Assembly: GCA_022779845.1 (NCBI GenBank)
Contig: JALEXT010000035.1
Coordinates: 1 to 37,424, forward strand
Source: Succinatimonas sp.
Lineage (GTDB): Bacteria; Pseudomonadota; Gammaproteobacteria; Enterobacterales; Succinivibrionaceae
Reading direction: 5' to 3'
Length of the DNA: 37,424 nucleotides
Shown here: positions 1-7,961 of the stretch, one piece after another
Layout: each line of letters starts with the position of its first letter
Position numbering within the stretch: position 1 is the first letter of the stretch
The notes under the pieces: model-generated
Database searches by the model: none
What the model was told of the DNA's origin: nothing
What the model saw: only the letters and a program-made list of their open reading frames with translations
Made by a program: the position numbers and the translations under genes

Positions 1-60
1 GGTTGGTGTTGGCTTGAAAAATGTCGGGAAGACGGCAAGATCATCCCCGCCGTCTATTAG
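1..60 (+). CDS. C-terminal tail of a probable group II intron-encoded protein (partial)
   Basis: Frame 1 is open from the window edge to a TAG at 58-60 and encodes about 19 residues ending in KIIPAVY. The call rests on position: the stop lies some 10 bases before a recognisable intron domain V, where the reading frame of a group II intron maturase/reverse transcriptase normally ends. The visible residues carry no diagnostic RT or maturase motif, so function is inferred from context only. The rest of the gene would lie to the left of the window. Confidence 0.5.
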   Translation, partial: GWCWLEKCREDGKIIPAVY

Positions 61-137
61 TTATTAACAACCGCCGTATGCGGATCCGCACGTACGGTGG
101 TGTGAGAGGGGCGAGCTCTCAGCTCCCCCTACTCGAT
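1..137 (+). mobile_element. 3' end of a group II intron (domains V and VI)
   Basis: Domain V is at about 70-101. A lower stem joins ACCGCCGTA and TACGGTGGT with one G-U pair and a CGC catalytic triad, a two-base CG bulge follows, and the tip is TGCG-GATC-CGCA. Domain VI is at about 104-134: GAG and AGGGG pair with CCCCT and CTC, leaving one bulged A at 131, with an inner GAGC/GCTC hairpin. The bulged A is the seventh base from the end of GAT at 137, the usual distance from branch point to 3' splice site. The CCGCCGTA...TACGGTGGTGTGAGAGG style resembles RmInt1-like (bacterial class D) introns, from memory. The 5' part of the intron lies outside the window. Confidence 0.85.
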
Positions 138-138
138 C

Positions 139-170
139 TTACAGAATTTAGTTTTTGAATTATTCTGTAA
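139..170. terminator. Hairpin between nfuA and the intron, possible nfuA terminator
   Basis: TTACAGAAT and ATTCTGTAA form a perfect 9-bp inverted repeat around a 14-base loop, 15 bases past the nfuA stop codon. There is no clean T-tract on the nfuA side, so intrinsic termination is uncertain. The predicted group II intron end lies one base to its left. Confidence 0.45.
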
Positions 171-184
171 TTGAGACAAGAAAA

Positions 185-775
185 TCAGGCGTAGGTTTCG
201 TCGGTTTTTACGTGTTCGGTGACATCGACTACATCTTTGATTATGCCGGGAAAAGCCTGATTAAGTTGAGATTTGATGCCGTCTTGTAAGGTGACGCTTG
301 CCAGAGAGCATCCCATGCAACCGCCTTCAAATTTAACCTTGACAATACCGTCGTCGGTGACATCGACGAGTTCAACTGCACCGCCGTGACCTGCAAGAGA
401 TGGGCTGACGGTTGATTTGATAAACATGTCAATTTTATCTTTCAATGTAGCGTCGTCAGGCAAGTTGCTTTTGTTGAGATTAGGTGCATGGAAAGTAAGC
501 AGGTCCTCTCCGTTTTCATCTTTTCCTAAATCAATGACGGAGTCATCTAAATATTCACTTACCGAGCTGTCGATGACGATTTCGAAGCCTTTCATTTGGA
601 AGTGTTCGTCATTTGATGTGATGTATTCTTTAGGGCAGTACAGAATGCCGCACTGTACTCCAGGAGTTCCGACGTTCGTGGCTGTCAGGCGGATGGCAAG
701 CCCTTTCATATTTTGTTTGTTGATAATGCTAAGAAAATATTCTTGGGCTTTGTCGCTTACGGAAATTTTGCTCAT
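185..775 (-). CDS. nfuA: NfuA, Fe-S cluster biogenesis/carrier protein
   Basis: NfuA is a cytoplasmic carrier that delivers 4Fe-4S clusters to client enzymes and helps under oxidative or iron stress. The 196-residue protein matches the E. coli protein (about 191 aa) in length and layout. Residues 1-100 form a degenerate A-type scaffold domain and residues 110-190 form the Nfu domain. The latter contains GGCMGCSLAS with the ligand pair C153 and C156, which bridges a cluster between two subunits. AGGAAAA lies a few bases before the ATG. It is monocistronic here, divergent from pckA, and its 3' end faces the group II intron. In enterobacteria nfuA sits near bioH, which is also in this window. 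Confidence 0.95.
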   Translation of the reverse strand: MSKISVSDKAQEYFLSIINKQNMKGLAIRLTATNVGTPGVQCGILYCPKEYITSNDEHFQMKGFEIVIDSSVSEYLDDSVIDLGKDENGEDLLTFHAPNLNKSNLPDDATLKDKIDMFIKSTVSPSLAGHGGAVELVDVTDDGIVKVKFEGGCMGCSLASVTLQDGIKSQLNQAFPGIIKDVVDVTEHVKTDETYA

Positions 776-1057
776 AAATTTTTCCTGAAAATTATTTATT
801 CAGGGATTTACTCCCTTTTTTACCGCTGAAATTATAGCAAAGCAGTCAAGCGGCTTTTTTGCAGAGATGAAAGACTGTCCCAAATTTAAGAACTGATTTT
901 GATTTTTAGTCTTACTTTTTAAATGTGATTACAAGTACTTCCATACAGGATTTGAAAAAAGATCACAAAGATGCCGCATAATCATTTTTTTTCTGTAAAA
1001 TTGTGCTAGCAATTTTATGAACCGAGTTCACTCGGGGTATTTTTGGAGAAAAACTCA
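776..1057. promoter_or_regulatory. Divergent intergenic region between nfuA and pckA
   Basis: This 282-base AT-rich stretch must hold the promoters of both nfuA and pckA, and no plausible gene is seen in it. Possible elements are a TGTGA half-site at 924-928, a TCACA half-site at about 962-966, TTGAAA at 952 with CATAAT at 977 (19-base spacing), and an inverted repeat AAAATTG-N6-CAATTTT at about 997-1016. None is a complete textbook operator. CRP control of pckA is known in E. coli, but the half-sites here are wrongly spaced to claim it. Confidence 0.35.
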
Positions 1058-2671
1058 ATGAAGTCTTTTGACGATCTTCAGTTAGCTAAGTATGGCATTT
1101 CTTCCGCTGCCAGCATTAAGTACAACCCTAGCTATGAGCAGCTGTTTGCTGATGAGACTGTTGCAGGTCTCGAGGGCTATGACAAGGGCGTTGTTACCAA
1201 CATGGGTGCCGTGGACGTCATGACCGGCGTTTACACCGGCCGTTCTCCTAAAGACAAGTTCATTGTTAAAGACGACACCTCCAAGGACACTTTCTGGTGG
1301 ACTTCCGATTCCTTCAAGAATGACAACAAGCCTCTGTCAACCGAGTCTTGGAATGTCCTCAAGGAATTGGCAGGCAAAGAGCTTTCTAACAAGAATCTGT
1401 ATGTAGTTGACTGCTTCTGCGGCGCTAATGCCAACACCCGTATGAGCATCCGTTTCGTGATGGAAGTGGCATGGCAGGCTCACTTTGTGACCAACATGTT
1501 CATTCGTCCTACCGAAGAGGAACTCAAGAACTTTAAGCCTGACTTCGTCGTTCTGAACGCAGCCAAGGCTAAGGTTGAGAATTACAAAGAGCTGGGCCTC
1601 AATTCCGAGACTGCCGTTGTGTTTAACCTCACTGAGCGTATGCAGATCATCCTCAATACCTGGTACGGCGGTGAGATGAAGAAAGGCATGTTCTCCATGA
1701 TGAACTACTACCTGCCTCTCAAGGGCATCGCTGCCATGCACTGCTCTGCAAACACCAGCAAAGACGGTAAAGATACTGCCATCTTCTTCGGTTTGTCCGG
1801 AACTGGTAAAACCACTTTGTCAACCGATCCTAAGCGTTTGTTGATCGGTGATGACGAGCACGGCTGGGATGATGACGGCGTGTTCAACTTTGAAGGCGGT
1901 TGCTATGCTAAGGTCATTAACCTTTCCAAGGAAAATGAGCCTGATATTTGGAATGCCATCAAGCGCAACGCTCTGCTTGAGAACGTGACCACTGATAAGG
2001 ACGGCAATGTTGATTTTGCTGACAAGTCAGTCACTGAAAACACCCGTGTTTCTTATCCTATTTTCCATATCACCAATATCGTCAAGCCAATTTCCAAGGG
2101 GCCTGCCGCTACTCGTGTGATCTTCTTGTCAGCTGACGCTTTCGGCGTTTTGCCTCCGGTCTCTCTGCTGAATAAGAACCAGACCAAGTATTACTTCCTC
2201 TCCGGCTTTACTGCTAAGTTGGCTGGTACTGAGCGTGGTATTACTGAGCCTACCCCGACCTTCTCACCTTGCTTCGGTGCAGCTTTCCTGTCACTGCCTC
2301 CTACCACCTATGCTGACGTTTTGGTCAAGCGTATGAACGAGTCTGGCGCTAACGCTTATCTCGTTAATACTGGTTGGAACGGTACCGGCAAGCGTATTTC
2401 CATTAAGGATACCCGCGGCATCATCGACGCCATTCTTGACGGTTCAATCGACAAGGCTCCTACCAAGACCATTCCGCACTTCTCCTTCGTGGTTCCTACT
2501 GAACTGCCTGGTGTTGACAGCGGTATTCTCGATCCTCGCGACACTTACAAAGATGCTGCCGAGTGGGAAACCAAGGCTCAGGATCTGGCCCAGCGCTTCA
2601 TCAAGAACTTTGCCAAGTTTGCTGAGTTCGATAAGGACGGCGCTTTGAAGGCAGCTGGTCCTCAGCTCTAA
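1058..2671 (+). CDS. pckA: ATP-dependent phosphoenolpyruvate carboxykinase
   Basis: This enzyme interconverts oxaloacetate plus ATP and PEP plus CO2 plus ADP. In succinate-producing anaerobes it runs in the carboxylating direction and feeds the reductive branch to succinate. The chosen ATG gives 537 residues (E. coli 540). The TTG start in the ORF track lies inside the TTGGAG ribosome-binding site and is rejected. Visible motifs are the P-loop GLSGTGKTT (245-253) and the kinase-2 / metal-binding stretch [13 protein letters not shown] from 262. Long blocks match the Anaerobiospirillum enzyme from memory. Codon use is strongly biased (CGT, ACC, CTC/CTG, AAG), as expected of an abundant enzyme. 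A strong terminator follows. Confidence 0.98.
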   Translation: MKSFDDLQLAKYGISSAASIKYNPSYEQLFADETVAGLEGYDKGVVTNMGAVDVMTGVYTGRSPKDKFIVKDDTSKDTFWWTSDSFKNDNKPLSTESWNVLKELAGKELSNKNLYVVDCFCGANANTRMSIRFVMEVAWQAHFVTNMFIRPTEEELKNFKPDFVVLNAAKAKVENYKELGLNSETAVVFNLTERMQIILNTWYGGEMKKGMFSMMNYYLPLKGIAAMHCSANTSKDGKDTAIFFGLSGTGKTTLSTDPKRLLIGDDEHGWDDDGVFNFEGGCYAKVINLSKENEPDIWNAIKRNALLENVTTDKDGNVDFADKSVTENTRVSYPIFHITNIVKPISKGPAATRVIFLSADAFGVLPPVSLLNKNQTKYYFLSGFTAKLAGTERGITEPTPTFSPCFGAAFLSLPPTTYADVLVKRMNESGANAYLVNTGWNGTGKRISIKDTRGIIDAILDGSIDKAPTKTIPHFSFVVPTELPGVDSGILDPRDTYKDAAEWETKAQDLAQRFIKNFAKFAEFDKDGALKAAGPQL

Positions 2672-2706
2672 TTTGAGTTTTCTTTAAAAACTCACAGCTG
2701 AAATCT

Positions 2707-2746
2707 GAACCCGGTGTGTTAAAAAACATGCCGGGTTCTCTGTTTT
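2707..2746 (+). terminator. Rho-independent terminator after pckA
   Basis: GAACCCGG and CCGGGTTC pair perfectly, with a further partly paired TGTGTT/AACATG inside, followed by TCTGTTTT. The T-tract runs straight into the greB ribosome-binding site (GGAG at 2747-2750), so greB expression depends on read-through or on a promoter within this short gap. Confidence 0.85.
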
Positions 2747-2761
2747 GGAGACAAGAATCGT

Positions 2762-3376
2762 ATGAAACTGCCTTATATCACCAGAGACGGCTATGATCAG
2801 TTACATAAGGAGCTTGATTATTTGTGGAACGTAAAACGTCCTGATGTAACAGCTAAGGTTTCTTGGGCGGCAAGTTTAGGTGATCGTTCTGAAAATGCGG
2901 ATTATCACTACAACAAAAGACTTTTGGCTCAAATTGATCGTCGTGTGCGGTTTTTACGTCATTGCCTTAATGATCTGCAGGTGGTTGAATATAACCGTCA
3001 GCAGGAAGGTAAGGTTTTTTTCGGCGCTTACGTAGAAATTGAAGCTGATGATGACGGCTCTGTAATGCAGATCAGAATTGTCGGCGGAGAAGAGATCTTC
3101 GGTCGTAGTAATTACATATCTATCGATTCTCCCATGGCCAAAGCGCTGTTGGGTAAAGCTCAGGATGACGAAGCCGTGGTGAAAACTCCAAAAGGAGATC
3201 GTCTGTGGTACATAAATAAGATCGCTTACCGCACTCCTGAGTGGTTTGAAGAGCAGGATATTTTCGATACCTATATGCAGGATGAAAATCCTGATGAAAA
3301 TATAAAAGTCGAGGAAGTAAGCGAAGAAGAGCAAAAGCGTATTGAACAGGAATACCTTAAAACTTTAGTTAAGTAG
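2762..3376 (+). CDS. greB: Transcript cleavage factor GreB with acidic C-terminal extension
   Basis: GreB enters the RNA polymerase secondary channel and stimulates cleavage of backtracked transcripts. Residues 1-75 form the coiled coil, with the acidic tip in LGDRSENADY (catalytic Asp and Glu). Residues 80-160 form the FKBP-like domain, with the GreB-typical QQEGKVFFGAYVEIE and IFGRSNYISIDSPMAKALLG. E. coli GreB is 158 aa and ends about where IAYRTPEWF begins here. This protein runs to 204 residues, adding a tail of about 40 that is rich in Asp and Glu and ends in a probable charged helix. The start follows GGAG at good spacing. Confidence 0.95.
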   Translation: MKLPYITRDGYDQLHKELDYLWNVKRPDVTAKVSWAASLGDRSENADYHYNKRLLAQIDRRVRFLRHCLNDLQVVEYNRQQEGKVFFGAYVEIEADDDGSVMQIRIVGGEEIFGRSNYISIDSPMAKALLGKAQDDEAVVKTPKGDRLWYINKIAYRTPEWFEEQDIFDTYMQDENPDENIKVEEVSEEEQKRIEQEYLKTLVK

Positions 3377-3383
3377 TTCCGAT

Positions 3384-3947
3384 TCAGATGAGGGCATCAA
3401 TATTTTGTCCCAATAGCATTCCGCTGCCGGTCGAGTTATAACGTCCGGCTATGGCGTTGAGCCTTTGCATGCCGTCTTTTGACAGCTTCAGTGCAACGGC
3501 AGAAGAGATTTTTGCGTGTAACTCTTTGTTTTTGTGATTATTCGTTAAGGCCGCTTCAGTGTTGATTAATGCCGGAGAATAAACAGCAGGATCACCTGGA
3601 GTTTGCCGGCTCTGCATTGGTGAGTTTGCTGATGCCGATCCGATTTTAGTAGCAACTTTGCCGGAAGCACTTAAAGCACTGCTTTTCTTTTCTTTATCTT
3701 TACTCTGATCTTTGTCGCTTCCTCTTCCCTGTTGGCCGGTATTTTGTATAAGGCTTTGCGATTGGGTATAGAGCAGTGAATTGGTCCCAGTCGTAGAACC
3801 GCTTCCAGTCTGATTTTCCTTCGGAGCATCGGACGTCGGAGCCGGTTTGGGGATCGTTTCACGGTTTTGGTTGTCTTTTTTTGCCTCTTCCGTACCCTGT
3901 GAAAAGACGGGAGGGGCTATGGCTACGGTGAAGTTTGAAACTTCCAT
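3384..3947 (-). CDS. Unrecognised low-complexity protein, 187 aa
   Basis: I do not recognise this protein. Residues 1-110 are rich in Ser, Thr, Gln, Lys and Pro with no predicted fold or signal peptide. Residues 115-187 look more ordered and end with a possible helix and loop (KDGMQRLNAIAGRYNSTGSG). A very strong ribosome-binding site (AGGAGGAGA) precedes the ATG, which supports real translation. It is convergent with greB, the two stops being only about 10 bases apart, and stands alone between greB and bioH. Product function is unknown. Confidence 0.7.
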   Translation of the reverse strand: MEVSNFTVAIAPPVFSQGTEEAKKDNQNRETIPKPAPTSDAPKENQTGSGSTTGTNSLLYTQSQSLIQNTGQQGRGSDKDQSKDKEKKSSALSASGKVATKIGSASANSPMQSRQTPGDPAVYSPALINTEAALTNNHKNKELHAKISSAVALKLSKDGMQRLNAIAGRYNSTGSGMLLGQNIDALI

Positions 3948-4112
3948 AATTTTTCTCCTCCTATCTCTTCAGTACAGAAAAAACGTGTAAATTCTTAGCT
4001 ATTTTCAATAACGTTTCATTGGAGCATATTAAGACATCACAAAGATACACTACCCCTTATCTTATTTAACGTAGGTTGAAGCTTTTTCTTGAGGCGGAAA
4101 TTAAAAAATTAT

Positions 4113-4928
4113 TTACTTAATGTTATTTAAGAAATTTATGACGCTTTGTGCAAAAGCTTTTTTTTCAGTTATGAAAGGAAGATGAGCAGATCGTTCGAAT
4201 ATGTGTACACTTGTATTTTTTGAGTTTGCTAGCAAAGAAGCCTGTTCTGGCGGCACCAGAAGATCTTGTTTACCGAAAAGATGTAATTTCGGAATTGATA
4301 AGTTCATTAAATTTTCTCTTTCATCTCCTAAAGTCATATGTTCGATGCCGTTTTGAAGAACTTCGTATGAAGGAATTGTGAATCTTGCAAAGCTTGCTTT
4401 AATAGCTTCTCCTCCTGCTCCTATTCCTTGAATGGCGTAAAACAGTTTGATCAGTCGTTCTGCATTTTTTGCGTTAAACGAATTGTTCAACTTTCGTATG
4501 TAGCGTTGGTTAAATCCTGGGTTGCCTTTTTCGTCGGGAAAACGCGGAGAGCCGCATATCGTGATCAGAGCTGACGGCATAAAAGATCCGAGAGAACATG
4601 CTTTTATGGCATAAAGTGTTGAAAGTGACCAAGACATCAAAACGGAGTGTGGCGGAACCGTATTGGAAATAAGTTTGGCTACTGAATCAAAATCTTTGGA
4701 AAATTCAGCCAGAGATGCACTTAATCCGTATCCAGGCAGATCAATGAGCATCACTCTGAAAGAAGGAAAAAGTTCAACTAAAGGAAGGGTAAATTCAGAG
4801 TCAGCTGCCCATCCGTGGGTCACGGCCAGCACTTTGCCGTGAGGATCTCCTGCGAGTCTGTAACCCAGCCGTTTACAATTTGCGCTTGCGGCCGGGAAAA
4901 TGGGAGTATTTTGCTCCGGATCAAACAT
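4113..4928 (-). CDS. bioH: BioH-like pimeloyl-ACP methyl ester esterase
   Basis: This alpha/beta-hydrolase would remove the methyl group from pimeloyl-ACP methyl ester to end the BioC-BioH route to biotin. Visible elements are HGWAADSEF (oxyanion-hole region), LIDLPGYGLS, the nucleophile elbow WSLST, FGKQDLLVP with the acid Asp, and RSAHLPFI with the catalytic His. The elbow reads SWSLST rather than the E. coli GWSLGG. The ATG at 4928 overlaps the ribB stop by 8 bases and gives 271 residues (E. coli 256). An alternative start at 4958 would add 10 residues; neither has a clear Shine-Dalgarno, so translation probably couples to ribB. Another alpha/beta-hydrolase specificity cannot be excluded. 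Confidence 0.75.
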   Translation of the reverse strand: MFDPEQNTPIFPAASANCKRLGYRLAGDPHGKVLAVTHGWAADSEFTLPLVELFPSFRVMLIDLPGYGLSASLAEFSKDFDSVAKLISNTVPPHSVLMSWSLSTLYAIKACSLGSFMPSALITICGSPRFPDEKGNPGFNQRYIRKLNNSFNAKNAERLIKLFYAIQGIGAGGEAIKASFARFTIPSYEVLQNGIEHMTLGDERENLMNLSIPKLHLFGKQDLLVPPEQASLLANSKNTSVHIFERSAHLPFITEKKAFAQSVINFLNNIK

Positions 4929-5571
4929 TATGTGCTTTGCGATAAGCAATGAGATCACTGATGGTTATGACGGTCAGATCATGCTCAAGAGCAAAAGCAC
5001 ATACTCGCGGCAACTTTGCCATTAAACCGTCTGGAGCGCAAAGTTCGCAGAGAATACCGGCAGGAATAAATCCGGCAAGTCTTGCCAAATCCACGGAAGC
5101 CTCGGTATGTCCGTCACGTTCCAGTACACCGCCTTTTTTGGCAATCAGCGGAAAAGTATGACCAGGGCTTGCAAGATCTGATGGAGAGCCTTCAGGGTTG
5201 ATGGTTGCCTTGATGGCCTTAACACGATCCGGTGCGGATACGCCGGTGGTTACGCCGTGGGCGGCATCTACACTGACGGTGAAAGCCGTTCCGTAGACAG
5301 AAGTATTGTGGGATACCATAAGCGGCAGGTTCATGCGTTTGGCCTGATCTTCTTCAATACATACGCAGACAATGCCGGAGCATTCACGGATCATAAATGC
5401 CATTTGAGCATCGGTTACCGTTTGAGCTGCGTAGATGAGATCGCCTTCATTTTCACGATCCTCATTGTCGACTACCAAAATGCCACGTCCTTTTTTCAAT
5501 TCCGCAATGGCATTTTCAACACGCTCGTCAGAGGTACGGCCGAAGGTTTCCAATAAATTAGCTGTAAACAT
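4921..5571 (-). CDS. ribB: 3,4-dihydroxy-2-butanone 4-phosphate synthase
   Basis: RibB converts ribulose 5-phosphate to formate and 3,4-dihydroxy-2-butanone 4-phosphate, the four-carbon precursor of riboflavin. The 216-residue protein matches E. coli RibB (217 aa) and is a standalone enzyme, not fused to GTP cyclohydrolase II. Motifs are VVDNEDRENEGDL near residue 35 (acidic metal-binding residues), TTGVSAPDR, SPGHTFPLIA and GHTEASVDLARLAG. It is the first gene of a ribB-bioH pair. Its leader is about 170 bases long and shows no FMN riboswitch consensus. Confidence 0.97.
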   Translation of the reverse strand: MFTANLLETFGRTSDERVENAIAELKKGRGILVVDNEDRENEGDLIYAAQTVTDAQMAFMIRECSGIVCVCIEEDQAKRMNLPLMVSHNTSVYGTAFTVSVDAAHGVTTGVSAPDRVKAIKATINPEGSPSDLASPGHTFPLIAKKGGVLERDGHTEASVDLARLAGFIPAGILCELCAPDGLMAKLPRVCAFALEHDLTVITISDLIAYRKAHNV

Positions 5572-5753
5572 TGAGACCTCGAGAAATCAGCTGTTCAAGA
5601 CATCCTGCTCCGCAAATACAGGGGAGCCCTACGATCGTTAAAATAGAATATTCGGGCCAGATCTTGTTAAAGACTTACGGTGAAACCGTATTTATTGCAT
5701 TAGATGATCTGCATTGCCCGCGGATCATTTCCAAACAAGTGCACAGTATAGCA
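5572..5753 (-). promoter_or_regulatory. ribB promoter and long 5' leader
   Basis: On the minus strand an extended -10 element TGC-TATACT lies at 5745-5753, giving a leader of about 165 bases before the ribB ATG. The leader can form small hairpins: TACGGT-TTC-ACCGTA, and GCTCC/GGAGC not far before the start. The conserved FMN riboswitch core (AGGGUGAAAUUCCC and ACCGGYGGU) is absent. No clear -35 is seen. Confidence 0.5.
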
Positions 5754-5847
5754 TCGTTGTCAGCTGTCACTTTGTAAATCCTTAAGATGAATTCTAAGGA
5801 TTTACATAGTATTACGTGAAAAAAGCTTAACTGTATCAGTCTGTTGC

Positions 5848-7062
5848 TTAATCTTCTTGAGTTTCAGTATCCTCAGGTTCCTTTAGCATGAAAAGTATGA
5901 ATGAAGCGATTACCAGTGCGGGCAACAGCGTGATGCCAAGAGCAAAGCTTAAACCGAAATAATCAGCGACAAATCCCGTGAGTACCGACAGTATATAACC
6001 TACACCGAAGGTAAACCCCAACATCATCGAGGTAGCAAAAGCGGCTGCAGAACGTGACAGCATGCGTTCTGCCCAGACTATAGCTACCGGTGTAGAGCCG
6101 TAAACCGATGCGCCGACTACGAACAAAGCCAGATAAGTTATCAAGTTAAGATCAGGTTGCCATAAAAAGACGGCAATTCCGGCAAAGCAGCTTGCATAGG
6201 TACTCAGAATAAGAAATTTAAGCCCGAAGCGGGTGGAAAGTCCGCCTATTGCCAAACCTCCGGCAGCTGTACCTATTAACATGGTTGTTACGGCACCTGC
6301 GCTTTGCATGGTGTCAAAGCCGTGATTTTTAAAGAGTAGTGGTAGATAAATAAGAAGAGCGCAGTAACAAAGGGAACGCAGCGCAAAACTTACTGTAAAC
6401 CAGATGAAAGGCCCGTTCTTCATCAGAGCTTTAATGTCGACATTTTTTACATGAGATGAGGACAGATTTTTTTCTTTGGTATGCAGTTTTCGCATGTAAA
6501 TTACGCAGGCAGTAAGTACTGCCGGAAATGATAAATAGAAGAGTTTGTCGTCGGTAAAGTGTTCTAAAAACAAGGCTACAACTAGAGGCGCAAAGGCAAA
6601 ACCTATATTGCCTCCAGCAATGAAAATAGATGTTGCCAGAACATCACGATGTTTAGGTGTGACTTTCGGCATGATCCCTCCTGCTACGGGATGGAATGTC
6701 GAGGCACACATACCAGACAGAATGATTGTGGCTATCAGTATCCAGGTGCTTGATGCCAGAGTTACCAGACAAATGAAAATACCGCCGAAAAGTATGGATA
6801 ACGGCATGGTCCAATTAAGGTTATATCGTACGGCGGCAAGACCTATAACAGGTTGAATGAAGTTAGCCAGTATTTGGAATGCCATAAACAAAGCACCGCA
6901 TTCTGAATAGGAAAATCCGAAACGCAGAGCCAAAACCGGTAACAGTATAGGGAGAATGTCACAGTAAAAATCCGAGGCTAAATGAGCCCATCCCATGACA
7001 GATACATTGATCCACCCGCTTGAAGGTTTATTTATTTGAATGGCGTTATTGTTGGATGTCAT
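5848..7062 (-). CDS. MFS transporter, fosmidomycin-resistance (Fsr)-like family
   Basis: This is an inner-membrane major facilitator with about 12 hydrophobic segments. The N-terminal HLASDFYCDILPILLPVL and the QPVIG and FHPVAGG motifs are typical of the Fsr-type subfamily, whose substrate is usually unknown. The start at 7062 (404 aa) is chosen because AGGAAG lies five bases upstream; the ORF-track start would overlap hslO. It follows hslO by 22 bases and is probably cotranscribed. The tail ends in a short acidic stretch (KEPEDTETQED). The substrate cannot be told from the sequence. Confidence 0.85.
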   Translation of the reverse strand: MTSNNNAIQINKPSSGWINVSVMGWAHLASDFYCDILPILLPVLALRFGFSYSECGALFMAFQILANFIQPVIGLAAVRYNLNWTMPLSILFGGIFICLVTLASSTWILIATIILSGMCASTFHPVAGGIMPKVTPKHRDVLATSIFIAGGNIGFAFAPLVVALFLEHFTDDKLFYLSFPAVLTACVIYMRKLHTKEKNLSSSHVKNVDIKALMKNGPFIWFTVSFALRSLCYCALLIYLPLLFKNHGFDTMQSAGAVTTMLIGTAAGGLAIGGLSTRFGLKFLILSTYASCFAGIAVFLWQPDLNLITYLALFVVGASVYGSTPVAIVWAERMLSRSAAAFATSMMLGFTFGVGYILSVLTGFVADYFGLSFALGITLLPALVIASFILFMLKEPEDTETQED

Positions 7063-7084
7063 GTTACTTCCTAAACCCTGAAAT

Positions 7085-7957
7085 TCATTGATTGTTCTTA
7101 ACACGCAGATCTTCAAGATCTTTTTGGCTGAAAATATAAGTGTGACCGCAGTGTTGGCAAGTCATTGACGTTCCGTGATCGGCTATTAAAGAGTCTAAAG
7201 CAGAAGGAGCAAGCGAGCTTAACGCTTTTTCACAGCGTTCGCGTGAGCATATACAACGAAAACTTGGAGTTTTGGGAGGGAATACTCTTACCTGTTCGTG
7301 GGCAAACAGTCTGCCTAAGCATTCTGCTGGGGACAAAGTCATGATTTCTTTTTCGGTCATGGTGGAGGTCAGTATCGACAGGTGCTCAAGCGATTCCTGA
7401 TTTCCGGCAATCTCCGGGATCACCTGCAACATAATGCCGGCACTGCTTCTGTTTTGATCATCAGACCATATGAAAAAAGTAGTAGGTAATTGCTGAGAGT
7501 TTTTAAAATACCCTTCAAGTGTTGCGGCTATGGATTTGGAATCAACTGAGACTATGCCTTGCCATTTGTTTTTGGGATCGTCGGCAGGGAAAATCGTTAA
7601 CACCAAAACGCTGCCTTGGCCGGTCAGATTACCAAAGCTCAGATCATCAGGACACGGGGTATCTTCTTTTAGTTGAGCCGAGCCGTAAAAACTCAAATCT
7701 CCGCGAATATTTACAAGTGCGTATTTTATGGGCGAATCCTGTCCGCCGCGAATTTGTACCATTACTTCCGAACCGTCTTTTAGCGTTGCCGCAAAAAGCA
7801 CGGCAGATGCTGCAAGTTCGCTCATCATGGTGCGTACGCATTTTGGATAATTTCTGCCTTTGAGCATTTGGGCGCAAGGTTCGTCAAGTCGCAGTATTTC
7901 CCCGCGAACGCCGTGGTTATCGAAAAGAAAACGGGTAATACTACTAAGATTTTTCAT
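7085..7957 (-). CDS. hslO: Hsp33 redox-regulated chaperone
   Basis: Hsp33 is a cytoplasmic holdase that binds unfolding proteins when oxidative stress releases its zinc. The 290-residue protein has the usual N-terminal core (about 1-180), a linker, and a C-terminal redox switch with C235-x-C237 (FRCICSRER) and C267-x-x-C270 (TCQHC). All four zinc ligands are present. It lies 4 bases after hslR, as in the E. coli hslR-hslO pair, and is followed by the transporter gene. Confidence 0.96.
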   Translation of the reverse strand: MKNLSSITRFLFDNHGVRGEILRLDEPCAQMLKGRNYPKCVRTMMSELAASAVLFAATLKDGSEVMVQIRGGQDSPIKYALVNIRGDLSFYGSAQLKEDTPCPDDLSFGNLTGQGSVLVLTIFPADDPKNKWQGIVSVDSKSIAATLEGYFKNSQQLPTTFFIWSDDQNRSSAGIMLQVIPEIAGNQESLEHLSILTSTMTEKEIMTLSPAECLGRLFAHEQVRVFPPKTPSFRCICSRERCEKALSSLAPSALDSLIADHGTSMTCQHCGHTYIFSQKDLEDLRVKNNQ

Positions 7958-7961
7958 GATT

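Noticed and set aside
924-970. CRP site upstream of pckA
   Set aside because: TGTGA and TCACA half-sites occur but are not in the right spacing or partnership for one CRP operator.
1043-1057. TTG start for pckA in the ORF track
   Set aside because: The TTG is part of TTGGAG, the ribosome-binding site for the ATG at 1058, which gives the normal PckA length.
5572-5780. FMN riboswitch upstream of ribB
   Set aside because: The core sequences of the RFN element are not visible on the minus strand.
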